This document shows positions 48,675 to 57,612 of a DNA stretch of 64,000 nt, piece after piece. This stretch comes from an uncultured Glaciecola sp. (GTDB taxonomy: Bacteria; Pseudomonadota; Gammaproteobacteria; Enterobacterales; Alteromonadaceae): positions 124,001 through 188,000 of the forward strand of contig NZ_CALJHY010000005.1 of the NCBI RefSeq assembly GCF_937770335.1, given 5' to 3'. How positions within the stretch are numbered: position 1 is the stretch's first letter; each line of letters starts with the position of its first letter. The notes below the pieces were generated by a model, which was given only the letters and a program-made list of their open reading frames with translations, did no database searches and had not been told where the DNA came from. The position numbers were made by a program, and so were the translations under genes.

Positions 48675-49407
48675 GTTAATGCTCTCTATTTACAAATATT
48701 AGTGCTATTGATACAAGCGATTATTTTTCTACAACCTCAACCAAGCATATGAGCGACTAAGAGCAAGAGTCATTCTGCATATTAGTGCTATACAACGGGA
48801 ATTATTATATTGGAACAAAACAAAACGAAAATGTCGTAAGATAATGCTGAGGTTAAGTTGAAAGGTAGTAATCGTTACGTTAGTCACTATTGTATCTTAG
48901 CGAGTAACATATAGCACATCATAACTACTGAAAATGGGCAAAGGTTGCTTCTATTTTTTATCGTTAAATATATAGAATGGTAGGAAACAGCGACAAAATT
49001 TGATCATTATATACAGGCAATAAAAGATGCGCTTACCAACGACGAATATCAATACGCGTATTTGAAGCGCAACTTCTGACCACAAACCATTTGGAATAAC
49101 CTAACTCCCATATTGCCTGTAAGTTCCATAAGTAGCAGTAACCGCAACGCTGCGAATTGCAGTCGGTCTATAGTGTGTAGTATTAGACCTAAGGGAGGAT
49201 GAATCCCTGATGGTCGGCTCTACGGTTGAACTCGCAGGCATAAGCCGTCATACGCAGTTCAAATTTGTGTGAAAAATTTTTGCTATAAGAAACCATCGAG
49301 ATTGGAAATTTTGATGGGCTGTCGCACCTCCAAACCAGTCATTCAGTCAGTCGTTAATTACGCCTCTTTTTGCCACACTTGTCTGCACACAATTCAAGGA
49401 CCCTGCT
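48675..49407. other. gene-free stretch with short orphan frames
   Basis: The region contains no gene of normal size. A 31-codon frame at 48984-49079 (+) reads like a protein C-terminus (KFDHYIQAIKDALTNDEYQ, then YLKRNF and stop), and a 26-codon minus frame near 49185-49270 (HKFELRMTAYACEFNRR) also looks protein-like. I cannot name either. They may be relics belonging to the insertion sequence debris immediately to the right. Confidence 0.35.
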
Positions 49408-49569
49408 AGGACCATGTCATGGGCGCAGCGTCTGGTGACCGGCTAGTGAGAGCGAGTATTTAATAAAGACATTACCGAGTGCGAGAAATGCCAAAAGCAC
49501 AATGTGACGATAATTGCCTGCATTACCGACGGTAACCAGATTAGCACTGCCATCATCCATCACGGCTAA
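49408..49569 (+). pseudogene. C-terminal remnant of an IS91-family transposase
   Basis: In one reading frame the text gives RTMSWAQRL, then VTG and two stop codons (49444 and 49447), then ERVFNKDITECEKCQKHN and VTIIACITDGNQI before a third stop (49567). IS91-type Y2 transposases have WAQRLKRVFNIDI followed by CxxCG and IIACIEDP, so this is a clear decayed copy. A few extra codons with two stops have been inserted between RL and RV. The rest of the transposase and the element ends are not found. Confidence 0.75.
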
Positions 49570-49907
49570 CAGCGCAAGAGCGCCAACATTTGAAGCTGTA
49601 GAACAAACGACTGTCTTTGATGATTTTACTTTCCAAAGAGACTTTGACTTTGGCGCATGACAAAGAAGAAATACCTTGATGCTTTAACAATCCATATTCT
49701 GAGGCAAGGCGCTTTGCATCTCACTATCCAGATTTCAGTACCAAAGGCCAGCTTACTCACTCACCTCAACGACAAACATCCCGCAAATTTCTTCAACACC
49801 ACAAATGAGTAACTACAAAACCACCCGCAAATACAGCTGTCATAGAGACTAGTCGGTAGCGTTAATTTGTCCTATACTCAGCGCCAATCATATTATTGCT
49901 TTGCACT

Positions 49908-50888
49908 TTAATTTCGCTTATTTGCTTTCAGCGTTCTGATGATGCCATCATTGACCTTTTCCCAGAAATCATCTGAATCGGTATTTTGGTATTCAAAAAA
50001 TCCTTTACCGGTTTTAACCCCCAGATCTCCTTTTTGGACTTTGTCGCGGATGCGTTTGTGCGATCTATAATTTGGGTCATCAAGTGCCTCAGCGAGATAC
50101 TCGCCAACATTGGCGATTGAATCCAGCCCGACCATATCCATGAATTGAATAGGTCCTACGTTGGGCAACCTCAATCCGAAGCCATTTTTGACCACATTAT
50201 CGATTTCCTTGGCGGTGGCAATTTCCGCATCCATCAGGCCCATAGCTGCTCCGATCAGAGCTCCCTGGAGAATATTATGGATGAAACCGGGGGTGTCTTT
50301 GCAGATTACCGGGTATTTTCCCATATCCTGAAACAGCTTCATTGCTTTTGCCTCTGTCACTTTGGCGGTCTGCACACCAGACACAAGCTCCACCAGAGGA
50401 CTTAAATGCCCCGGGATGGTCCAGTGCGCAGTGATTGCTCTTTCCGGGTATTCCATCTGTTCGGCAATGCGCGTAATACTCATGGAAGAGGTATTGGAGG
50501 CGATGATCACCTCCGGAGCACAGAGCTTGTCACAGCGGGTAAAAAGCGCTTTCTTTTGATCCATATCTTCAGGAATGACCTCCATGATAAAATCAGCCTT
50601 GGCAATGGCGGCATCCCAATCCATTGATCGATTGATACGTTGTAGCGAACTCTGAGCCTTCTCTTTGTCTAGGAGGCCGCCTGCGACCATTTGCATACAA
50701 TTGGCTTCGGCTCTTTTTTCCGCCTTTTCCAGTTGCGTCTCAAAAAGATCTACTGCCGTAACTTCATATCCTGCGATAGCAAAAGTAAGGGCGATGTCGA
50801 CTCCCATGACTCCCTGCCCTAGAATGGTCACTCGCTGAATGATTTTGTTTTCAATCGCAGCTTGGCTATCCTGTTGATTCATTTGCAT
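49908..50888 (-). CDS. 3-hydroxyacyl-CoA dehydrogenase family protein
   Basis: The 326-residue protein has an N-terminal NAD fold (ILGQGVMGVDIALTFAIAGY) and ASNTSSMSIT, the catalytic-His block TAHWTIPGHLSPLVELV and the C-terminal helical domain KDTPGFIHNILQGAL. The HW(x)P form of the catalytic block is not the standard HFFNPV, so the substrate may be an unusual hydroxyacid or hydroxyacyl-CoA. It follows the acetoacetate-decarboxylase-like gene by 43 bases. Base composition is markedly more GC-rich than the flanks (32 G/C of 60 in 50401-50460). With that neighbour it looks horizontally acquired. Confidence 0.87.
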   Translation of the reverse strand: MQMNQQDSQAAIENKIIQRVTILGQGVMGVDIALTFAIAGYEVTAVDLFETQLEKAEKRAEANCMQMVAGGLLDKEKAQSSLQRINRSMDWDAAIAKADFIMEVIPEDMDQKKALFTRCDKLCAPEVIIASNTSSMSITRIAEQMEYPERAITAHWTIPGHLSPLVELVSGVQTAKVTEAKAMKLFQDMGKYPVICKDTPGFIHNILQGALIGAAMGLMDAEIATAKEIDNVVKNGFGLRLPNVGPIQFMDMVGLDSIANVGEYLAEALDDPNYRSHKRIRDKVQKGDLGVKTGKGFFEYQNTDSDDFWEKVNDGIIRTLKANKRN

Positions 50889-50931
50889 TAATCTCTTTTT
50901 ATTGTTGATGCTATCAGCGCTATAAGAAATG

Positions 50932-51735
50932 CTATTTTAACGCTCGAATAAGTTTGCCTGCAGGTTCCAGCTCTGTGGTGCCTTTGGTGACAGCCGTGTA
51001 AATAACCCCCAGATTCGGCAAACCCGCCAAAGTATTAATAATGTGAAACTGTGTCGGATTTTGCTCCCAGGTCAGATGCTCCCAGTGAACCTCTCCCTGT
51101 CCAAGCCATACCTCTGTGGCGATATTCTCAGAGGGGAAAAGCGTGGGGTAACTCACTGAGGAGCCAACACCATTTGGATTCGGGATATATTTGTAGCCCA
51201 TCCAGTTGTCTTTTCCCTCCATGGATTTTTTCAATTCAGCAATCTCTTGTCCGCTCTGGGGGATAAGATTATCGGCGCTTATTTGCAGGATCTGGCTTCC
51301 AAAATGACTGGCATTGGCTCGCCACTGGCCATTGCTGATCTGATGATCAGGAATATCCGCATAAATTTTGGGAATGCCTTTAATTTCACGACCGGTTAAG
51401 ATGGGATCGGTAAGGTTTTCCCACATTGCCAAGGTTAAAGCCCCTTCCAATTGGTCCTCTTTGCCCTTGAATTTCACCGAAGCATTAACGCCGATAAGGT
51501 TATAAGACCGACCAGCCAACCATTCAACCCCTTTGTTGCAGGCATAGGAAACTGTGATAACTGGCAATTCACCAACCTCAAAAGACGGGGGGAGGTATTT
51601 AGCAAGCTGCTCTCGGTCGGTGAGATAAGAGACAGTAATGGTGGTGACATCATTATATTTTCTTCCTATAACCTTGCGGGGAAGAGGCCCGAAAAAGCCG
51701 GGCATAAGGTATTCTTCATTTGGATCAAAAAACAT
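50932..51735 (-). CDS. acetoacetate decarboxylase family protein
   Basis: The ATG at 51735 (267 residues) is preferred over a GTG three codons upstream; GGGTG precedes it. The family core is visible: EGALTLAMWENLTDPILTGR, then EIKGIPKIYADI with Lys123 at the position of the Schiff-base lysine in the PK motif, and SQILQISADN later. Relatives decarboxylate beta-keto acids such as acetoacetate or act as related hydratases and aldolases. It lies between the aldehyde dehydrogenase and the hydroxyacyl dehydrogenase in one transcription direction. Composition matches its downstream partner rather than the aldehyde dehydrogenase. Confidence 0.85.
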   Translation of the reverse strand: MFFDPNEEYLMPGFFGPLPRKVIGRKYNDVTTITVSYLTDREQLAKYLPPSFEVGELPVITVSYACNKGVEWLAGRSYNLIGVNASVKFKGKEDQLEGALTLAMWENLTDPILTGREIKGIPKIYADIPDHQISNGQWRANASHFGSQILQISADNLIPQSGQEIAELKKSMEGKDNWMGYKYIPNPNGVGSSVSYPTLFPSENIATEVWLGQGEVHWEHLTWEQNPTQFHIINTLAGLPNLGVIYTAVTKGTTELEPAGKLIRALK

Positions 51736-51770
51736 AATAATCACCCGTCATTTTATTATGTTCAATCTTT

Positions 51771-53219
51771 TCAAAGATAGCTAACATTACAAGTATTCTC
51801 ATTATTTAGCGTTGTGCATTTGGCAATATTCATGATTTTAGTTTGGGTAAACTCACTCAAACCTAATTCACCTAACTCACTGCCTAGGCCCGATTGTTTG
51901 GCACCACCAAAAGGAATTGCGGGATCTAGCTCGCCGTGTTTATTAATCCACACAGTGCCGGCATCTATTTGATTGGCTAAGTGATAAACCGCTTCGCTAT
52001 TCTCGCCCCATACCGAAGCACCCAAGCCAAAAATGCTCGAGTTTATACTAGCCAATAGCGCTTTTTCATCGTGATAGCGAATAATGGGCAATACGGGGCC
52101 AAATTGCTCGTCGTCGACCAAGCGTGCGCCTTCGCTAATGTCTTTAAATAACGTTGGGCGAATAAAATAACCTTTACTGGGTAGTGTTTGCTTAGCCGTG
52201 ATTTGGGTACCATCAGACTGGGATTCTGCGATCAACGCTTTCACCTTATTATATTGCAGCGCGTTTTGTAACGGGCCCATGGTGGTAGTTTCTGCCATGC
52301 CATTGCCTAGCACAATGCCATCGGCCATTACTGCCAACCGTTCACAAACATCATCGTAAATACTGTCGTGTACATACAGTCTTTTCACCGCGATGCAAAT
52401 TTGGCCGGCGTTATGAAAGGCCAATCCAAATATTTTGGGGAGCGCATCATCAAGTTTACTATCCCCCATGACCACAGCCGCATCATTACCACCAAGCTCT
52501 AGCGTAATACGTTTAATCGAATCAGCAGCCCCAGCCATTACTTTTGCACCGGTCGCCGTAGAGCCCGTGAACGAAACTTTATTGACATCAGGATGAACTG
52601 TTAGTGCTGTGCCAAGTTCGTTATTGTCGGCAATAATATTGAGTGTACCGGCAGGTAAAATGTCTTTAATTAACTCACCTATACGCAAAGTACTTAACGG
52701 CGTGGTTGATGAGGGTTTCAACACCATAGTATTACCCGCTATCAAGGCGGGCGGTAATTTAAAGGCCATTAACATCAACGGGAAATTCCAAGGTACCATA
52801 GCAGCAATGACACCTAATGGTTTTGCATGAACTTCTACGCGGCGCAGCGCACTGTCTTCTAATACTTTAACGGGTAACGTTAGTCCGCAAAAATATCGAC
52901 AAAAAGCCGAAAAACCATGAACTTCCATCACTGCTTCAGCAATCGGCTTGCCCTGCTCTTGTACTAACAATTCACCTAGCTCTTGAGCATGGGCTTCTAC
53001 AACATCTGCGACCTTACCAAGCAATGCTTGCCGCGCGCCCATCGGTGTTTCGCTCCAACCCGGCAATGCCGCCTTAGCCGCAGCAACCGCTTGATTCAAT
53101 TGATCAAGTGAAGCGTGAGGGCTATTGGCCACCAACGTTTCGTCTGCTGGATTTATCACCGCCATAGTTTTAGCACCAGCGATAAGTTCACCATTTATCA
53201 GTAACCGATAATTCGACAT
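51771..53219 (-). CDS. NAD(P)-dependent aldehyde dehydrogenase
   Basis: The 482-residue protein is a typical aldehyde dehydrogenase: PWNFPLMLMAFKLPPAL, KPSSTTPLSTL, SFTGSTATGAKVM, catalytic Glu in LELGGNDAAVV and the nucleophile Cys in NAGQICIAVKRLYV. It ends with the substrate region PFGGAKQSGLG. It may oxidise an aldehyde to an acid with NAD(P)+; the exact substrate is unpredictable (aliphatic or succinate semialdehyde type). It ends 35 bases before the decarboxylase start. Composition is close to the chromosomal average. Confidence 0.92.
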   Translation of the reverse strand: MSNYRLLINGELIAGAKTMAVINPADETLVANSPHASLDQLNQAVAAAKAALPGWSETPMGARQALLGKVADVVEAHAQELGELLVQEQGKPIAEAVMEVHGFSAFCRYFCGLTLPVKVLEDSALRRVEVHAKPLGVIAAMVPWNFPLMLMAFKLPPALIAGNTMVLKPSSTTPLSTLRIGELIKDILPAGTLNIIADNNELGTALTVHPDVNKVSFTGSTATGAKVMAGAADSIKRITLELGGNDAAVVMGDSKLDDALPKIFGLAFHNAGQICIAVKRLYVHDSIYDDVCERLAVMADGIVLGNGMAETTTMGPLQNALQYNKVKALIAESQSDGTQITAKQTLPSKGYFIRPTLFKDISEGARLVDDEQFGPVLPIIRYHDEKALLASINSSIFGLGASVWGENSEAVYHLANQIDAGTVWINKHGELDPAIPFGGAKQSGLGSELGELGLSEFTQTKIMNIAKCTTLNNENTCNVSYL

Positions 53220-53317
53220 TTTATTTACCTTATTAAATTTATTGTTGTAGTAAAGCTAAAGTGATTAAAAGCCTATCAACGTTAAGCCAACCGACCTTTA
53301 TTAATTAAACCAGATAG

Positions 53318-53593
53318 CTAGCATGCATGAGCTAATTCGGGCAATTGAATAACAATGCGATCACCCTGTTGCAGGTTTGTCTGATTCAAAAAATAAGCGG
53401 CAAAATTCCGGCTCATGATGTCAACATCATCAAAAGATAATGTGTGCTCTAAACAACTAAAAGCAGGCTGGGCTGGATACAAACGACAAGAATCATTGAA
53501 AAGTTCGATGATACTTTTATAGTTTTTAGGATTTAACAATTGAAATTGTTGTTGCGAATAATCTAATGATTGGACAAGGGTTGTTATAGTCAT
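53318..53593 (-). pseudogene. N-terminal fragment of a FadD-type acyl-CoA ligase
   Basis: Ninety-one codons begin MTITTLVQSL and contain NYKSIIELFNDSCRLYPAQP, then AFSCLEHTLSFDDVD, SRNFAAYFLNQT and GDRIVIQLPELAHAC. This is the N-terminus of a long-chain acyl-CoA ligase (family length about 550), stopping about where MPNLLQYPV would continue. The AMP-binding core is missing, so it cannot activate fatty acids. It lies 98 bases upstream of the aldehyde dehydrogenase. Confidence 0.75.
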
Positions 53594-53748
53594 ATTGTCT
53601 AATTACATTGTCAGAATATAATTCTACAGTAGCAACTTAATAAACGTATCAGTTGTTACTTATGTAACAGCAATCGACAAATAAACAATATTGTTTTTAC
53701 TTTTCCTCTCTTTTAAAATTTGTTTATAACCTTTATTTATAAACAAAG

Positions 53749-54462
53749 TCATTCATCAATAAGCTCTAGTTCATCTTCTAAAGCAGCAAGGTTTTTTATT
53801 AAATATTTACCCTTTTCCATGACAACTATATTTTTGTCTCGCCATTGTCCAAAGATCTTATTTACTCTAGGGCGCGACCCCATCACTAAATTGGCAAAAT
53901 CACTTTGGCTTAAAGAAATATCTAAGCGAATACCCTGTTCTGTTTGAACACCATGCAGCTGTGCTTGTTCTAATAATCGACCAGCAAGACGAGCACTCAA
54001 AGGATAAAAAAGTATAGCTTCAAGTAAGCGATATAAACCTCGAGCTTTCACGGTATGATCAATAAATATATGTCGATACATAGTAGGAAATTCTTCACCC
54101 ACACTGAGTACATCTTTACGAGGAATAACTAAAACAAAAGATGTTTCAAGTACCAGTACATCAAATAATCTCGCCTCTTCAATACTCAGTGTTGCTTCAC
54201 CAAACCAAGAGCCTTGGTTATAGTCAGTAAAAGTAAACTCTTGTCCGGTACTACTCGTTGCGCCTAGGCGAAGACGTCCTGACATCACACAGTAAATATC
54301 GGTGTCAAAATCACCATTTTGAAAAACATAACTTTTTTTAGTGTATTGTTTAATTTTAGCGGCGCGCGCGAGTTGGCTGCGGCCTTGTTCAGGAATCCCT
54401 TTAAACCAAGGCGAACTATCGATAGCTTTCTGAATAGTTTCAATATCGAATTTTACATTCAT
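53749..54462 (-). CDS. Crp/Fnr family transcriptional regulator
   Basis: The 237-residue protein has a cyclic-nucleotide-binding fold (YVFQNGDFDTDIYCVMSGR, then GSWFGEATLS), the dimerisation helix and a C-terminal winged helix including SQSDFANLVMGSRPRVNKIF. No cluster of N-terminal Cys residues for an iron-sulfur centre is present, so oxygen sensing of the Fnr type is unlikely. Phosphate-binding residues of the Crp effector pocket are not clear. It stands inside the catabolic region, between the FadD stump and the transporter, and is a plausible local regulator. Confidence 0.87.
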   Translation of the reverse strand: MNVKFDIETIQKAIDSSPWFKGIPEQGRSQLARAAKIKQYTKKSYVFQNGDFDTDIYCVMSGRLRLGATSSTGQEFTFTDYNQGSWFGEATLSIEEARLFDVLVLETSFVLVIPRKDVLSVGEEFPTMYRHIFIDHTVKARGLYRLLEAILFYPLSARLAGRLLEQAQLHGVQTEQGIRLDISLSQSDFANLVMGSRPRVNKIFGQWRDKNIVVMEKGKYLIKNLAALEDELELIDE

Positions 54463-54649
54463 ATTCTTTCTGTCATAGCCATTTCAATACCCTGAATAAT
54501 GAGCTAATTGGTTTTACCAAAAAATGACAATATCACTTATCATAATGAATACCAATTATTATAAGTAATAAGGATTGTCACCAATAAAAACGTCTCTTTA
54601 AGATAATAGAGTGCGATTATATAAGTAAAAAAAGAAAGGATGATTAAAA

Positions 54650-54692
54650 TCAACGTTTGAACATATATCCGCGAATTATGCTCAAACGTTGA
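54650..54692. terminator. inverted repeat downstream of the transporter gene
   Basis: The arms TCAACGTTTGA (54650-54660) and TCAAACGTTGA (54682-54692) are perfect 11-bp inverted copies with a 21-base spacer, starting 23 bases after the transporter stop (minus strand). There is no strong T-run, so either a terminator or a regulatory site is possible. Confidence 0.5.
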
Positions 54693-54714
54693 GAGAAGTG
54701 ATTGAAGCTTGAAA

Positions 54715-56118
54715 TTACCTAGCCATTATCGCTTTTCTAATTTCAATATGTTTATCTTGATGTAAATCGTATTTTCTTGAGATCAAGATGGTAGATAACG
54801 TTAACAATAATGATACAGGTCCTGCAAAAATAGCTAAATTAGTGAAAGCTTCTGCTGGTATGTTTGCAATGGAAGCACCCTTGGGGAATTTGATTACTTC
54901 AAGGGTAATACCGGCGAAAAACGCGCCGAAACCAAAACTTGCTTTCAATGCAAAAGAACGGGCAGCAAAAAACAAACCTTCTTCTCTTCTTCCTGTAGCT
55001 AATTCATGCTCATCTATTGTATCTGACAACATTGAATCTAATACAATAATGTATGCAACAAAAAATGCTTGGGCAATGCCTGAACAAGTAAACACCAATA
55101 TCAGTTTAGTAGACATTGCTAATGGTTGAAACATACCGGCTAAATACATCATGATTGGTGTATAGGCAATAACTGCCGCTATCAAAACGGTAAAAGTAAG
55201 CGCTTTAGTTTTATCAAAATAAACAGAGAACTTTTTAGCAATATAAGGGGCAAATGGTAACGATACCAACTGAGCTACAACTAAAATAGTTAACTGCTCT
55301 GTTGAAAATCCATATAAATAACTCGCAATATAAATTATAAGCGTTTGTGTTAAACCGGCCATCGTCATAAAAACTAACAGGGTAAAAAATAAAATTCTAA
55401 ATGACTTCAGCTTCAACGTAGAAAATACCGTAATACACGCTAATAGTGGATGCTTAGCATCTGGGTTATCTACAGGTTTAGATAAATGTGGAATTTCAGA
55501 TTTCGTTGCAAAAACTGACCATAACATCGTAATGGTTGCGACAATACTCGCGAAAAGAGCAAAACCAGAATAACTAGCACCATTTAGCATGCCATTGGGG
55601 TACGCTTCTGACTTTGTAAAAAAAACGGTAAAAGCGATAATGGTCAGTAACACACCGCCTAAATAACTAAAAAATACTCGATAACTAATCAATGATGTGC
55701 GCTGATGATAATCTTTCACCATTTCAGCACCTAATGATAAATGCGGTACATAAAACAACGTTAAGGCTAATCTTACTGCTATTGCCCATGTCAGCATCCA
55801 ACCAAACAATCCAATCTCAGTTAAATCAGCAGGAGGATTAAATAAGATATAAAAAGTGACACCAAAAGTAAGCGCACCCGCTAACATAAATGGATGACGT
55901 CTTCCCCATTTAGATTTATAGCGATCGGATAGTTGACCAATCATAGGATCAGTAACCGCATCAACAACTAAAGCCAGTAATGCTGCGATCCCTGCAAGGC
56001 TGCCAGACAGTCCTAATACTTGGTTATAATAGAAAAATAAAAATGTACTAAAAGCTACCGCTTTCATTCCATCAGACAATTGTCCAATACCGTAACCGAC
56101 TTTTGTTGATAACTTCAT
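54715..56118 (-). CDS. GPH (MelB-type) MFS transporter
   Basis: The 467-residue protein has about 12 membrane helices. It starts with KLSTKVGYGIGQLSDGMK and carries the family motif VVDAVTDPMIGQLSDR. Asp53 and Asp57 correspond to the cation-binding Asp55/Asp59 of MelB, followed by KWGRRHPFMLAG. Such carriers import sugars, glucuronides or related compounds with Na+ or H+. Its divergent neighbour is the flavin monooxygenase, with palindromic DNA between, so it may import the substrate of that pathway. Confidence 0.9.
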   Translation of the reverse strand: MKLSTKVGYGIGQLSDGMKAVAFSTFLFFYYNQVLGLSGSLAGIAALLALVVDAVTDPMIGQLSDRYKSKWGRRHPFMLAGALTFGVTFYILFNPPADLTEIGLFGWMLTWAIAVRLALTLFYVPHLSLGAEMVKDYHQRTSLISYRVFFSYLGGVLLTIIAFTVFFTKSEAYPNGMLNGASYSGFALFASIVATITMLWSVFATKSEIPHLSKPVDNPDAKHPLLACITVFSTLKLKSFRILFFTLLVFMTMAGLTQTLIIYIASYLYGFSTEQLTILVVAQLVSLPFAPYIAKKFSVYFDKTKALTFTVLIAAVIAYTPIMMYLAGMFQPLAMSTKLILVFTCSGIAQAFFVAYIIVLDSMLSDTIDEHELATGRREEGLFFAARSFALKASFGFGAFFAGITLEVIKFPKGASIANIPAEAFTNLAIFAGPVSLLLTLSTILISRKYDLHQDKHIEIRKAIMAR

Positions 56119-56159
56119 CGTAATACCACCTTGCTAACCTTTATTATTTATCAAAACCT

Positions 56160-56174
56160 AAGACAGTTTGTCTT
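56160..56174. promoter_or_regulatory. small perfect dyad in the transporter/monooxygenase intergenic region
   Basis: AAGACA (56160-56165) and TGTCTT (56169-56174) are perfect inverted arms with a 3-base centre, 42 bases upstream of the transporter start. Possible protein-binding site. Confidence 0.35.
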
Positions 56175-56236
56175 TGAGAAATGATTGGGTAAGATTTTAA
56201 TTATGTGAATACCCTACTCGGTTAGATTTAGTAAAC

Positions 56237-56254
56237 CTGTTACCTAGGTGACAG
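56237..56254. promoter_or_regulatory. palindromic candidate operator before the monooxygenase gene
   Basis: CTGTTACCTAGGTGACAG is palindromic over 18 bases except at one symmetrical pair (T/G). It ends 30 bases before the monooxygenase ATG, where a repressor would block the promoter. No TetR-type gene is adjacent; the nearby Crp/Fnr protein binds a different kind of site in known members, so the binding protein is uncertain. Confidence 0.5.
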
Positions 56255-56284
56255 ACCGCAACGGTAATATTATGGTAGTTTTTT

Positions 56285-57607
56285 ATGACAAATACAAAAA
56301 CGAGCAAATACTATATGAAAAAAGTTGCCATTATTGGAGCAGGCCCATCTGGAATTACTGCAATTAAGAATTTTGCAGATCAAGGTTTTGAGGTCACGGC
56401 TTTCGATAGATGCGAGGGAGTTGGAGGAAACTGGAGGTTCAATGACCCTTCTGGACATTCTAGTGTTTTTGAAACCACGCATTTAATAAGCTCTAAGTAT
56501 ACTTCTTTTTTTGAAGATTTCCCATTGCCTGATTCTACATCCGACTACCCATCACATAAAGAATTATTAAGCTACTTCAATGCATATGCAGATCATTTTG
56601 ATATTAGAAAACTAATTAAATTTAATACAGAAGTAACTAACTGTAAAAAAATCGATGGAGATAGATGGAAAGTCGAATGGAATACTTTAGGTTCTGATGA
56701 AAAAAATATAGGCGAATACGATGCACTTGTTGTTTGCAATGGTCATCATCATAAACCTAGATATCCTGATTATCCTGGAGAATTTACAGGGGAATTAATC
56801 CACTCTCATGAATTTAAATCAGCTAAACCATTTCAGGACAAGCGTGTTTTGGTTATTGGCGGCGGTAACTCTGCCTGCGATGTTGCGGTCGAGACAGCGC
56901 GAGTATCTAAATCAACCTCGATTAGTTGGAGAAGAGGGTATTATCTTATTCCTAAGTTCATGTATGGCTTGCCAACAGATGTACAAGCATTAAAAAATAG
57001 GTGGATGCCAGATTTTATTAGAGAGCCATTTACAAAATTGATGCTAGAAATTTTCCAAGGAAAAAATGAAGATATTGGATTACAGAAACCAGATAAAAGT
57101 CTAAATGCAACTCACCCAACAGTAAACTCAGAACTTTACTATGCAGTAAGGCATGGCAAAGTCACACCCCATATTGATATAGAAAGATACGAAGGCAATA
57201 AGGTTATATTTAAGGATGGTAAGAGTGAAGAGTTTGATGTCATCATTGCATGTACTGGTTTTAAAATTAAACATGACTTTTTCGATAAAAGTCTAATTAA
57301 TTATGAAGAGGGCAAAGTACCACTTCTTCATAAAATGATTCCGGCTGATATAAATAATTTATACTTTATAGGTCTTTTTCAGCCTTTGGGCTGCATCTGG
57401 CCTGGAGCAGAGCTTCAGTCTAAATTAGCTGCTCAACACCTCTGCGGCAATTGGAAGCCAAAAAAATCAATTAAAGAGCTAATTGAAATAGAATTAGCTA
57501 ATCCAGATGTAAAGCAAATCGACACGCCAAGGCACACAATAACTGTTGATGATTATGCTTTCAGAGCTAGATTGAAAAAAGAAATCAATAGATCTATTTC
57601 TGCTTAA
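56285..57607 (+). CDS. flavin-containing monooxygenase (FMO/BVMO-like)
   Basis: The 440-residue protein has the FAD fold VAIIGAGPSG (14-23), then EGVGGNWRF, and the FMO-type EFTGELIHSHEFKSA joining to the NADPH fold VLVIGGGNSACD (about 187-198). The late conserved block is IACTGFKIK. Such enzymes insert oxygen into ketones (Baeyer-Villiger) or oxidise N or S atoms. The initiator (ATG 56285) is possible; the alternative Met11 begins directly at the fold. The gene is AT-rich (21 G/C of 60 in 56641-56700), unlike the GC-rich ADC/HADH pair. An alpha/beta hydrolase follows after five bases, which fits the ketone to ester to acid plus alcohol sequence. Confidence 0.88.
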   Translation: MTNTKTSKYYMKKVAIIGAGPSGITAIKNFADQGFEVTAFDRCEGVGGNWRFNDPSGHSSVFETTHLISSKYTSFFEDFPLPDSTSDYPSHKELLSYFNAYADHFDIRKLIKFNTEVTNCKKIDGDRWKVEWNTLGSDEKNIGEYDALVVCNGHHHKPRYPDYPGEFTGELIHSHEFKSAKPFQDKRVLVIGGGNSACDVAVETARVSKSTSISWRRGYYLIPKFMYGLPTDVQALKNRWMPDFIREPFTKLMLEIFQGKNEDIGLQKPDKSLNATHPTVNSELYYAVRHGKVTPHIDIERYEGNKVIFKDGKSEEFDVIIACTGFKIKHDFFDKSLINYEEGKVPLLHKMIPADINNLYFIGLFQPLGCIWPGAELQSKLAAQHLCGNWKPKKSIKELIEIELANPDVKQIDTPRHTITVDDYAFRARLKKEINRSISA

Positions 57608-57612
57608 AAAAC

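Noticed and set aside
48675..48900. Possible cobalamin riboswitch before the BtuB-sized TonB receptor
   Set aside because: No B12-box or riboswitch core could be recognised in the leader, so the substrate is left open.
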